DNA of 64,000 nt, from positions 453,518-517,517 of the forward strand of contig NZ_JAGYWA010000001.1 of NCBI RefSeq assembly GCF_018383905.1, written 5' to 3'. The stretch is from Flavobacterium branchiicola. GTDB taxonomy: Bacteria; Bacteroidota; Bacteroidia; Flavobacteriales; Flavobacteriaceae. Numbering within the stretch: the first letter of the stretch is position 1; every line of letters begins with the position of its first letter. The notes beneath the pieces are model-generated. The model saw nothing but the letters and a program-made list of their open reading frames with translations, had not been told where the DNA came from and ran no database searches. The position numbers were made by a program, and so were the translations under genes. Shown piece by piece: positions 24,690-32,594 of the stretch.

Positions 24690-24722
24690 CAAAAATTCCA
24701 AATTTTAAATTCCAAATTCCAA
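24690..24722. repeat. AATTTGGAATTTGG repeat copy
   Basis: Two direct TTCCAAATT-type units between the Ada-like gene and the oxygenase gene, another copy of the window-wide short repeat. Confidence 0.5.
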
Positions 24723-24762
24723 TGATTAACATTAATTGGAAATTCCTCTAAATCTAATTGCT

Positions 24763-25476
24763 ATGCAAAATATACAATCAAAAATTGCTTCTCAAAATTG
24801 GGAAAGCATCACTGAATCTATGCACGAAAATGGCTTTGCCATTATTCCAAACCTCTTAAATAACGAACAATGCGAAGATTTAAAATTCGATTATGACAAT
24901 CCGAATTTATATCGAAAAACAGTTGTTATGGAACGCTACCGTTTTGGTCTGGGCGAATACAAATATTTCAATTATCCATTACCAGATTTAATTCAGAATA
25001 TTCGAACTTCAATTTATCCTAAACTGGCTCCAATTGCTAATTCCTGGATGAAAGCCCTCAATATTAATACTGTTTTCCCAATAAATCATTCCGAATTATT
25101 AAAGCAATGTCACAATAATAATCAGCTGAAAGCAACGGTTTTAATTTTAAAATATGGCAAAAGTGGATTCAATACTTTACATCAGGATTTGTATGGTGAT
25201 GTTTATTTCCCGATTCAGATTGTTCTTTTTCTAAATGAGCCTGACCAAGATTTTACGGGTGGGGAGTTTGTCTTAACACAGCAAACTCCAAGAGCGCAAT
25301 CTAAAGCTATTGTTCTAAAACCTAAAAAAGGAGATGTTTTGATTTTTACAACCAATTTCAGACCTGTAAAAGAAACAAAAGGATATTATCGGGTGAATAT
25401 GAAACATGGTGTGAGCGAGATTCATTCAGGAGAACGATATACTTTGGGGATTATTTTTCATGATGCTCTTTCGTGA
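24763..25476 (+). CDS. 2OG-Fe(II) oxygenase
   Basis: A 237-residue Fe(II)/2-oxoglutarate-dependent dioxygenase with HxD (His140-Gln-Asp142) and distal HGV (His215), then Arg225 for 2-oxoglutarate. FTGGEFVLTQQ and KGDVLIFTTNF are typical of prolyl-hydroxylase-like double-stranded beta-helix proteins. I start at the ATG at 24763; a longer frame would need a TTG inside a repeat. It sits between Ada-like and AlkB genes, which suggests a repair role, although the family also hydroxylates proteins. Confidence 0.85.
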   Translation: MQNIQSKIASQNWESITESMHENGFAIIPNLLNNEQCEDLKFDYDNPNLYRKTVVMERYRFGLGEYKYFNYPLPDLIQNIRTSIYPKLAPIANSWMKALNINTVFPINHSELLKQCHNNNQLKATVLILKYGKSGFNTLHQDLYGDVYFPIQIVLFLNEPDQDFTGGEFVLTQQTPRAQSKAIVLKPKKGDVLIFTTNFRPVKETKGYYRVNMKHGVSEIHSGERYTLGIIFHDALS

Positions 25477-25482
25477 ATATTT

Positions 25483-25602
25483 TTTTTCGCCACGAATTCA
25501 CGAATTATTATTTTACATACTTTATCTAATATTATTCGAATTAATTCGAATAAATAATCGCAAAGATTTTAAAATAATAATTCGTGAATTCGTGGCGAAA
25601 AA
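25483..25602. repeat. Perfect 33-bp inverted repeat element with nested palindrome
   Basis: Left arm 25483-25515 and right arm 25570-25602 are perfect reverse complements; each includes CGCCACGAATTCACGAATTA. The 54-nt interior contains a second perfect palindrome (25532-25553, core TTCGAATTAATTCGAA). The 120-bp element occupies nearly the whole gap between the oxygenase and Ada-type zinc genes. It resembles a MITE or cruciform element, with no coding sequence. Confidence 0.9.
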
Positions 25603-25621
25603 CAACAAACCGTAAATCTTT

Positions 25622-25867
25622 ATGATAACTCATCAAAAAATATCCGATTCTGAATTGCTTGGTAAAATTAAAAAAGGCGAAATTTGTTTCGGCGGTAACC
25701 GAAAACTAAAAATTTACGGAACGCTAAAATGTACTTCGGGAAAAAGAATAAAACGTGAAAACCGGGTTTTCTTTTCTTCTGCAGAAGAAGCTAAACAAAA
25801 CGGCTTCAGACCTTGCGGACATTGCATGAAAACTGACTATCAAAACTGGAAAAATGGACTTATTTAA
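25622..25867 (+). CDS. Stand-alone Ada-type zinc-binding domain protein
   Basis: An 81-residue protein corresponding to the N-terminal domain of Ada. FFSSAEEAKQNGFRPCGHC aligns with the FYANASEALAAGFRPCKRC region of E. coli Ada. Four cysteines (C22, C37, C65, C68) could form the site. The Ada CxxxC pair that includes the methyl-accepting Cys is altered: only C37 is present in that place (KCTSGK). It may accept methyl groups from phosphotriesters or be only structural. It overlaps the AlkB gene by 14 bp, so the two are translated from one mRNA. Confidence 0.82.
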   Translation: MITHQKISDSELLGKIKKGEICFGGNRKLKIYGTLKCTSGKRIKRENRVFFSSAEEAKQNGFRPCGHCMKTDYQNWKNGLI

Positions 25868-26462
25868 TCCGCAAACAGACGAAAACACCAACTTGCTTCC
25901 GAAAGACGGAACAGTAAATTATTACGGAAAATTATTTTCACGAGAAGAAGCCGATTTCTATCGGGATGCTTTACTAAATTCTATTGAATGGAAAAATGAT
26001 GAAGCCATTATCTTTGGAAAATTAATTTTAACCAAAAGAAAAGTGGCCTGGTATGGCGATGAGGAATTTGAATATACGTATTCTAATACTACCAAAAAAG
26101 CATTGAAGTGGACAAAAGAACTTTTAGAATTAAAGAAAATCATCGAAGAAAGAACAGGAGAAACCTTTAATTCTTGTCTGCTCAATTTATATCATTCGGG
26201 CGAAGAAGGAATGGCATGGCATAGTGATGCCGAAAAAGACTTGAAGAAAAATGGTGCGATTGGTTCTGTGAGTTTTGGCGCAGAACGTAAGTTTGCTTTC
26301 AAACATAAAGAATCGAAAGAAACGGTTTCGCTAATCTTAGAACATGGAAGTTTATTGGTCATGAAAGACGAAACGCAAACGCATTGGCTTCATCGTTTGC
26401 CGCCAACAAAAACAACGCAAAAGCCTAGAGTTAATTTGACTTTTAGAACTATTGTGAGATAG
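25854..26462 (+). CDS. alkB: AlkB-like DNA/RNA dealkylase
   Basis: A 202-residue Fe(II)/2OG oxygenase of the AlkB group that reverses 1-methyladenine and 3-methylcytosine by oxidative demethylation. Metal ligands are His123 and Asp125 (AWHSDAE) and His180 (HWLHRLP). PRVNLTFR (191-198) supplies the arginines that contact 2-oxoglutarate. SCLLNLYHSGEEGMAWHSD is closer to eukaryotic ALKBH2/3 than to E. coli AlkB. The start at 25854 lies inside the previous gene in another frame. Confidence 0.93.
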   Translation: MDLFNPQTDENTNLLPKDGTVNYYGKLFSREEADFYRDALLNSIEWKNDEAIIFGKLILTKRKVAWYGDEEFEYTYSNTTKKALKWTKELLELKKIIEERTGETFNSCLLNLYHSGEEGMAWHSDAEKDLKKNGAIGSVSFGAERKFAFKHKESKETVSLILEHGSLLVMKDETQTHWLHRLPPTKTTQKPRVNLTFRTIVR

Positions 26463-26467
26463 AAATG

Positions 26468-26788
26468 TTATTTCTTTTTTGTAGCAACATTTTCATACGA
26501 ACGTATTAATGCGTCTTCAAACATTTCTGGTCTTACTCTGGAAAGTTCAACGATTGTCCAGCCTTGTAATCCCCATTTATTGGGAATTGGATAAAAAATC
26601 TTTTCACTTGAAGCGCAAAAAACAGACTGATCAATTTCGTTTAGTTTTAGAACAGCATGATTATTTTTTTCATCAAAAGTGGCAAAAATCTTTTTGTTGA
26701 TACGAAAGGATGTTTTCTCAAAATGCGGCTCTTCTGTTGCATTTGGAAATGATAAAGCCAATTTTCTAAATGTTTCAATTGAGACCAT
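26468..26788 (-). CDS. MmcQ/YjbR family protein
   Basis: A 106-residue protein of the MmcQ/YjbR fold: FRKLALSFPNATEEPHFEKTSFRINKKIFATF and VELSRVRPEMFEDALIRSYE are diagnostic. The family has a CyaY-like alpha/beta fold and is often suggested to bind DNA; the molecular role is not established. It is convergent with alkB, with only a 5-bp gap, and no terminator fits between them. Confidence 0.88.
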   Translation of the reverse strand: MVSIETFRKLALSFPNATEEPHFEKTSFRINKKIFATFDEKNNHAVLKLNEIDQSVFCASSEKIFYPIPNKWGLQGWTIVELSRVRPEMFEDALIRSYENVATKKK

Positions 26789-26815
26789 AATTGCAAGTTT
26801 TTAATTATTATTCTC

Positions 26816-27571
26816 TTACCAGCCTTGATTTAAACCATTTTTCAAGACCTCATCATATTTTTCTTTATCAAAAGAATATAAGTTTGGTGCTTTGTGCGCC
26901 ACATTACTTTTCTTTTCGTCGAGTTTAGTCAGAATTCCAATGTTGGTTATTTTTCTAAGAAAATTTCTACGGTCCAATTTTTTATCCAAAATCGTTTCAT
27001 ATAATTTCTGCAATTCAGGAATTGTAAATTTCTCCGGAAGTAAATTATATCCAACAGGCATTAAATTCAGTTCCGTTCTCAAAGTATCAAGTGCTTTATC
27101 CAGAATTTCGCGATGGTCTAAAATAAGATCCGGCACTTCTTTGTGATCAATCCATTCTACAATATCATACTGATTTACAGCATTTGGAATTATTTTTAGA
27201 AAATCGACCAATGCATAATATCCAATGGTAACAAATCGCTGGGTAAACCATTTACCTTTTTCCTGATCTATGTTTAAGTGCTCTAAAACTGCAGCCCCAA
27301 AATGATTATCATTTCGTTTAATTTTTCCGAAGGTTGCAAATTGTCTTAAAAAAACTCCTTCAACTCCGGTTCTTTGGTTTAAAATAGTTACCGCTGCGGT
27401 ATCAATATCCTGATCAATTGGAACAAATCCGCCTGGTAAGGACCATTTTTCGCTCTGATTTACCTTAATTAATAAAACTTTTAATTGATTATCATGAAAA
27501 CCAAAAATCACACAATCGATGGAAAGTCCAGGTTGGTAATTGTGGCTATTTTCTATAATATCTTTCAACAT
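26816..27571 (-). CDS. Nudix-type transcription regulator (NrtR/AraR-like)
   Basis: A 251-residue protein: Nudix fold (about 15-150; SIDCVIFGFHDNQLKVLLIK, WSLPGGFVP) plus a C-terminal winged helix (about 170-245; FTIPELQKLYETILDKKLDRRNFLRKI). The Nudix box is degenerate: where REXXEE is expected there is VTILNQRTG, so hydrolysis is unlikely. The domain probably senses a ligand, as in NrtR and the Bacteroidetes arabinose regulator AraR. Target genes are not evident nearby; neither neighbour is a sugar or NAD gene. Confidence 0.88.
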   Translation of the reverse strand: MLKDIIENSHNYQPGLSIDCVIFGFHDNQLKVLLIKVNQSEKWSLPGGFVPIDQDIDTAAVTILNQRTGVEGVFLRQFATFGKIKRNDNHFGAAVLEHLNIDQEKGKWFTQRFVTIGYYALVDFLKIIPNAVNQYDIVEWIDHKEVPDLILDHREILDKALDTLRTELNLMPVGYNLLPEKFTIPELQKLYETILDKKLDRRNFLRKITNIGILTKLDEKKSNVAHKAPNLYSFDKEKYDEVLKNGLNQGW

Positions 27572-27631
27572 GTATTCTTTATTAAGGTAACAATTCTTAC
27601 TGTTTCAATAAGGCAATTTACTTCATTTTTA

Positions 27632-27639
27632 CAAAACTA
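27632..27639 (-). promoter_or_regulatory. Putative -7 box for the Nudix regulator
   Basis: The minus strand reads TAGTTTTG, matching TAnnTTTG, 60 bp upstream of the regulator start. The rest of the 300-bp gap (27572-27877) is A/T-rich and holds no ORF I can support. Confidence 0.4.
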
Positions 27640-27826
27640 CCGCATTTTGAGAGAAGCAGGTTAATAGTTGTGTTAAATAAACCATCAAAACACTATTTAG
27701 AGTATATTTTTTTAACTAAAATTTAAAATCAAATCTAAAAAAAATAATTACATTGCGTCACAATAACACAATAAAAATCTGTGTTTATTGAATTTTAAAA
27801 AGAAAGAAAAATACTGCAATTTGTTT

Positions 27827-27834
27827 TATATTTG
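27827..27834 (+). promoter_or_regulatory. Putative -7 box deciding the start of the small gene at 27878
   Basis: TATATTTG matches TAnnTTTG. It ends one base before an in-frame ATG at 27836. Transcription from this promoter would begin downstream of that ATG, so the ATG at 27878 is the better start. Confidence 0.45.
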
Positions 27835-27877
27835 CATGTCTTCTTTTATAGGAAATCAGAACATCAATGCGAGAGAT

Positions 27878-28135
27878 ATGAATGCCAATCCACTAAAAAA
27901 TATAAACAGCAGAATTAGAAATAAAATCTGGACTTCGTTCGGGTTTGTTTCAAAAACGTATCTTCTGGAAGCTTCATTAAAATATAGTGAAGAACAGGAA
28001 AAGATTTTTAATCAAATGATTACAGAAACAGAGGCAAAAGATAAAAAAGCAAAACGCGAAGCTTTTGATAAAGCCTTATTTGCTTCCTATAAAGGAATTG
28101 GTGTTATGGATTTTATAAACACTGTTCTGAAATAA
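27878..28135 (+). CDS. Hypothetical small basic protein, 85 residues
   Basis: Not recognised. A Lys/Arg-rich soluble protein, mostly helical by composition: MNANPLKNINSRIRNKIW, then SLKYSEEQEKIFNQMITETEAKDKKAKREAFDKAL. No signal peptide. I choose the ATG at 27878 because a -7 box lies just before the ATG at 27836. With the upstream ATG the protein would have 14 more residues. A terminator follows at once, so it looks monocistronic. Confidence 0.6.
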   Translation: MNANPLKNINSRIRNKIWTSFGFVSKTYLLEASLKYSEEQEKIFNQMITETEAKDKKAKREAFDKALFASYKGIGVMDFINTVLK

Positions 28136-28163
28136 TTCTTTTTTTTAAGTCATAATCTACATG

Positions 28164-28189
28164 TAACCTCACTTTTAGTGGGGTTTTTT
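28164..28189 (+). terminator. Intrinsic terminator after the small gene
   Basis: ACCTCAC pairs with GTGGGGT (one G-T pair) around a TTTTA loop, followed by six T. Confidence 0.75.
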
Positions 28190-28242
28190 ATTGTTTAGTC
28201 AATTTATAGAATAAGTAAACAAAATATACCATTAATATTATA

Positions 28243-28250
28243 TATTTTTG
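28243..28250 (+). promoter_or_regulatory. Putative -7 box for the transglutaminase-like gene
   Basis: TATTTTTG matches TAnnTTTG and ends 45 bp before the ATG at 28296. No clear -33 element. Confidence 0.45.
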
Positions 28251-28295
28251 TTCTAAGTAAGATTATACACCAATAAAAATTGTAACGTTATACGC

Positions 28296-30317
28296 ATGGA
28301 AAACACTGTAGAACTAGAAAGTTATAAAATTCAAAAACCAGCAAGCTGGGCTTCGGCTATTGATGACACTCAACTTATTGAAAATATAAAAGAAACTGAA
28401 TTCTCTAATAAGCAAGTTGAAGAAGGACGGGATTTCTGCTATCTTTTAGATAAAATTTATTATACCAGTGATACTGAAAATAGTGAATATGCCTGCGTTG
28501 CTTATACACTTAATGAACCAGCAAATCTGGAAAGTGCTTCTGCAAAAGATGTTGTTGTAGAAGAAAATGAAACTTATATTATACACCGAATCAGCGTTCT
28601 GAGAGAGGGCGTTTTAATTGACAAGATTCCTGACACTAAAATAAAAGTACTGGATAGCGAAAATCAAAGCGAAGGCGGAGTTTTGAGCAGCAATAAAAAA
28701 GTAAACATTACAATCAAAGATTTACGTCTTTATGATGTTTTGATCCTGGAAGATTCCAGAGTTAAAATATTTTCTGAACGTGATTTTATGCGTAAGGAAT
28801 TTTTAAAATATGTTTATGTAAGTCCAAGTACTTACTGGGCTTACGGAAATTATAAATTCACTTTTATAAATGACCGTAAAGAAGCGATTGCTTGCAAAAC
28901 GACCTTTTTTAGAGATGAAGAAGGAAATGTGCTGGAACCGGAAATTAAACGTTTACAAAAAGGAGAACGTTTTATAATTGAGAAAGAAAACTACATTAAT
29001 TTTTTTGATACCAACAGAGAAATTGCTTCTTATATTGATTTTGCTACTGAAAGCAACTGGAAAGACTTGTCTAATTATATTTATCCTTTATATAATGAGA
29101 TTTACAATAAATCTTCTTTAAAGGAATTTGCTCCAAATCTTGTTGAAAAATTAGATGCAATTACCGACAAAGATGAACAATTGCAGTTTGCAATAGATTA
29201 TGTGCAGAATCACGTTTATTACACGTACAATGCTGATGAAATGAATGGTCATAAGCCGCAGGAACCAGCAGTTACTTATGAAAATAAACAAGGTGATTGC
29301 AAAGCAAAATCGGTTTTATTGAAAGTTGTTTTAGATTATATCAACGTCGATTCAAATGTTGTTCTGGTTAATTTTAGCACAGATCATTACATTAAGTATT
29401 ACTTGCCTTCATTGTTAAGTTTTAATCATGTTGTTGTAAAAATCAACTATAAAGGAGAGACTTATTTTGTTGATGCTACTTCAAGAGATGAGTTCGGTTT
29501 AATCGAAAACCGAGGGTATATTTATTTTATGCATTATCTGGAGGTAAAACCAAATCAGGAATTACAGATTAAGCAGCCTCAGAAATTCTCTTATTATGGA
29601 ATTAATGAAAAGGTAGATTTTAGCGCTCAAAATAATGTTGGACAACTGAAACTGGTATCGACTTACAAGGGAAATCGTGCCAATTATATGCATAAATATT
29701 TTAAGAATACAAACAAAAGAGAAATCGTTGACAGCTGGAATAATTTCTTGTTCTATACTTTAAATTATTCCAATGACAGAAATGGAACAGACATTAGAAC
29801 TATTTTTAAAGATGCCGTTATTGAAATTGTTAGTGATGATAAAAAGCTGAACGAGTTTACCATTCAGTACAGTTCTACTATTGAAGAGCCTTATTATACA
29901 GATCCGGAGAAAAATCGTTTTTTAATGTATTTTGATCGTAATGTAGTTAAAAATGGTGCAAGAGATTTTCTTCATAACGATATTACTTTCTGGCATAATT
30001 TTGATAATGAAAAATATGAAATTAACTTAACGACAGATCAGAAAATAGACGCCCAGGAAAAATATACTATTCAGGAAAGTACGATCAATAATCCGTATTT
30101 TGATTATACTAGCCGTAAAAAAGTGACTAAAAACGGAGCTTCAATATATGTTGATTATAAACCTTTGGTGAATTTAGAAATTCCTGGTGCAGATTTTGAA
30201 GAATTCAGAAATGATCACCACACTATTGCAGATAGTAATTATGGAGTGGGAATTGATATTATGGAACAGGGATTATTAAACCGACTGAAATATACTTTCA
30301 AGAAAAGTCTTAAATAA
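28296..30317 (+). CDS. DUF3857/transglutaminase-like protein without signal peptide
   Basis: A 673-residue protein with a DUF3857-like N-terminal part (about 1-260; TYIIHRISVLREGVLIDKIPDTKIKVL), a transglutaminase-like core (about 290-400) and a long beta-rich C-terminal part. The catalytic triad is intact: Cys335 in QGDCKAKS, His378 in FNHVVV and Asp393 in YFVDAT. Most DUF3857/transglutaminase proteins of Bacteroidetes are exported. This one starts MENTVELESYKIQKP with no signal peptide or lipobox, so it is probably cytoplasmic. Protease, amidase or cross-linking activity cannot be told apart. Monocistronic, ending at a bidirectional terminator. Confidence 0.78.
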   Translation: MENTVELESYKIQKPASWASAIDDTQLIENIKETEFSNKQVEEGRDFCYLLDKIYYTSDTENSEYACVAYTLNEPANLESASAKDVVVEENETYIIHRISVLREGVLIDKIPDTKIKVLDSENQSEGGVLSSNKKVNITIKDLRLYDVLILEDSRVKIFSERDFMRKEFLKYVYVSPSTYWAYGNYKFTFINDRKEAIACKTTFFRDEEGNVLEPEIKRLQKGERFIIEKENYINFFDTNREIASYIDFATESNWKDLSNYIYPLYNEIYNKSSLKEFAPNLVEKLDAITDKDEQLQFAIDYVQNHVYYTYNADEMNGHKPQEPAVTYENKQGDCKAKSVLLKVVLDYINVDSNVVLVNFSTDHYIKYYLPSLLSFNHVVVKINYKGETYFVDATSRDEFGLIENRGYIYFMHYLEVKPNQELQIKQPQKFSYYGINEKVDFSAQNNVGQLKLVSTYKGNRANYMHKYFKNTNKREIVDSWNNFLFYTLNYSNDRNGTDIRTIFKDAVIEIVSDDKKLNEFTIQYSSTIEEPYYTDPEKNRFLMYFDRNVVKNGARDFLHNDITFWHNFDNEKYEINLTTDQKIDAQEKYTIQESTINNPYFDYTSRKKVTKNGASIYVDYKPLVNLEIPGADFEEFRNDHHTIADSNYGVGIDIMEQGLLNRLKYTFKKSLK

Positions 30318-30325
30318 TTGAGATA

Positions 30326-30358
30326 AAAAAACGGGGCTTTTATGCCCCGTTTCTTTTT
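30326..30358. terminator. Bidirectional terminator
   Basis: AAACGGGGC pairs with GCCCCGTTT around a short loop, with an A-run before and a T-run after. It serves the transglutaminase-like gene and the last gene of the glycan locus. Confidence 0.88.
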
Positions 30359-30359
30359 A

Positions 30360-32588
30360 TTAGTTCACTAATTCAAAATCAGATTTCAATTTAATATCTG
30401 CTGATGAAGCTCCAATCATCACTTCAAAATCTCCTGCTTCGGTTGTCCATTCTAATTTATTATTGTAGAAAGACAACTTTTCTTTATCAATCGTAAACTC
30501 TATTGTTTTAGATTCTCCTGCATTTAATTTTACTTTCTGGAAATCTTTCAATTCCAAAACTGGTCGTATAACAGATCCAAATTTATCTTTCAGATACAAT
30601 TGCACTACTTCTTCTCCCGCGACTTTTCCAACATTTGATAATTGAAAAGAAACTTTAATTGTTTCATTATTTTTTATTTTAGTCGAAGATAATTTCAAAC
30701 CTGAATAATCAAACTTTGTATAACTCAATCCGTATCCAAAAGGAAATTTAGGAGAATTTTTCAAATCGATATATGCCGAAACATAATTTGTATCATTCTC
30801 ATTTTTAGCTGGTCTTCCTGTACTAAAATGATTGTAGTAAATTGGCACCTGCCCTACTTCTCTAGGGAAAGTCATTGGCAATTTTCCTGACGGATTATAA
30901 TCTCCAAATAAAACATTTGCGATTGCGTTTCCAGCTTCTGTTCCTAACCACCAGGTATAAACAATTGCCGGAACATTATCTGCTGTCCAGTTAAAAACTA
31001 ATGGTCTTCCTGCATTTATTAAAACTACAACTGGTTTTCCTGTTGCCTGAATCGCTTTTACTAAATCTTCCTGAACACCCGGTAAATGTAAATCGCTTCT
31101 GCTTTTTGCTTCACCACTCATATCGCGTCTTTCGCCAATACTTAAAATCACAACATCGGCTTGTTTTGCGGTTGCTACAGCTTCGGCAAAACCATCTTTA
31201 TTATCACCATCAACTTCGCAGCCTTTTGCGTAAAGCAATTTGGTGTTTTTGCCCACTTTATTTTGTAAACCATCCCATTGCGAAACGATCCATTTATTAT
31301 AATCTACCTCTGGAAGTTCTACAGACCAAAAGCCCATATTTTCTTTATACTCTTTTACCATTGGTCCGATAAATGCAATTGTTTTTACATTTTTTGAAAG
31401 AGGCAACGTCTGATTTTCATTCTTTAATAAAACAATACTTTTCTCTGCAACTTCCAAAGCTGCTTTTCTGTTTTCAGGATTGTTTAGAGCTTTCTCCGCT
31501 CTTTTTGCATCTGAATATTTATAAGGATCATCAAATAAACCTAATTCGAATTTCTTGCGTAAAATACGTCTTACGGCATCATCAACTAAATCAACAGAAA
31601 CCCTGCCTTCTTTTACTAATTCTGCTAAATGATGGGAATACGCAGTGCTTTCCATATCCATATCGCTTCCTGCAGTTATTGCAGAATAAGCTGCTTCTTT
31701 AAGATCTTTTGAGTAACCGTGCGCTACCATTTCTCCTATAGAACCCCAATCAGAAACTACAAAGCCCTGAAAGTTCCATTTTCCTTTTAAGATATCACGT
31801 TGTAAATGTGCATTTCCTGTTGCCGGAATTCCGTTTATATCATTAAATGAATTCATAAAAGTTGCCGCACCGGCATCTAAAGCTGCTTTAAAAGGTGGCA
31901 AATACGTTTCAAGTAACATTCTTTCGCTTATATCAACAGAATTATAATCTCTTCCTCCCACTGCTGCACCGTAAGCTGCAAAGTGTTTTACGCAGGCCAT
32001 AACGGAGTTTAAATCTCCTAATTTATTTCCCTGAAAACCTTTTACTCTCGCATACGCAATTTTAGAACCTAAATAAGTGTCTTCTCCTGCACCTTCCATA
32101 ACTCTTCCCCATCTTGGATCACGGCCAATATCTACCATTGGTGCAAATGTCCAGTGAATTCCGCTTGCTGCGGCTTCTGTTGCGGCTACTCTTGCAGCCA
32201 ATTCTATTGCTGCTAAATCCCAGCTTGCAGCTTCTGCCAACGGAATTGGAAATGTTGTTTTATAACCATGAATAACATCCTGACCAAATAACATTGGAAT
32301 TTTAAGACGGGATTGCATCGCTAATTTTTGATAATTTCTTGTAGATTCAGCTCCCGTAACATTCAGCATTGATCCGACTAAACCGTTCTTGATTTCGGTT
32401 TGCTTGTTTGGATTTACCGTAATCGGACCTGTTATCGAATTGTCATTACTATATTGATTAAGCTGACCAATTTTTTCTTCAATAGTCATTTTTTTCAATA
32501 AACTATTTACTTTCTGGTCGATACTTTCTTGCTGTGCTGCCGCAAAAAGCGACACCATCAATAGGGTAAATGTGGTTATTTTTTTCAT
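30360..32588 (-). CDS. GH3 beta-glucosidase (BglX-like)
   Basis: A 742-residue exported GH3 enzyme with signal peptide to about residue 19. The N-terminal TIM barrel holds the substrate KHF (201-203) and nucleophile Asp280 (VVSDWGS). An alpha/beta sandwich and a C-terminal fibronectin-III-like domain (VSFQLSNVGKVAGEEVVQLYL) follow. It removes terminal beta-linked glucose from oligosaccharides, probably in the periplasm. It is the promoter-distal gene of the glycan locus, 6 bp after the EEP gene. A second, different GH3 lies 2.8 kb upstream in the same operon. Confidence 0.94.
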   Translation of the reverse strand: MKKITTFTLLMVSLFAAAQQESIDQKVNSLLKKMTIEEKIGQLNQYSNDNSITGPITVNPNKQTEIKNGLVGSMLNVTGAESTRNYQKLAMQSRLKIPMLFGQDVIHGYKTTFPIPLAEAASWDLAAIELAARVAATEAAASGIHWTFAPMVDIGRDPRWGRVMEGAGEDTYLGSKIAYARVKGFQGNKLGDLNSVMACVKHFAAYGAAVGGRDYNSVDISERMLLETYLPPFKAALDAGAATFMNSFNDINGIPATGNAHLQRDILKGKWNFQGFVVSDWGSIGEMVAHGYSKDLKEAAYSAITAGSDMDMESTAYSHHLAELVKEGRVSVDLVDDAVRRILRKKFELGLFDDPYKYSDAKRAEKALNNPENRKAALEVAEKSIVLLKNENQTLPLSKNVKTIAFIGPMVKEYKENMGFWSVELPEVDYNKWIVSQWDGLQNKVGKNTKLLYAKGCEVDGDNKDGFAEAVATAKQADVVILSIGERRDMSGEAKSRSDLHLPGVQEDLVKAIQATGKPVVVLINAGRPLVFNWTADNVPAIVYTWWLGTEAGNAIANVLFGDYNPSGKLPMTFPREVGQVPIYYNHFSTGRPAKNENDTNYVSAYIDLKNSPKFPFGYGLSYTKFDYSGLKLSSTKIKNNETIKVSFQLSNVGKVAGEEVVQLYLKDKFGSVIRPVLELKDFQKVKLNAGESKTIEFTIDKEKLSFYNNKLEWTTEAGDFEVMIGASSADIKLKSDFELVN

Positions 32589-32594
32589 TCTGAT

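Noticed and set aside
31001..31702. Plus-strand Leu/His/Gln-rich frames inside the GH3 gene
   Set aside because: Antisense shadows of a clear GH3 gene with biased composition and no start context.
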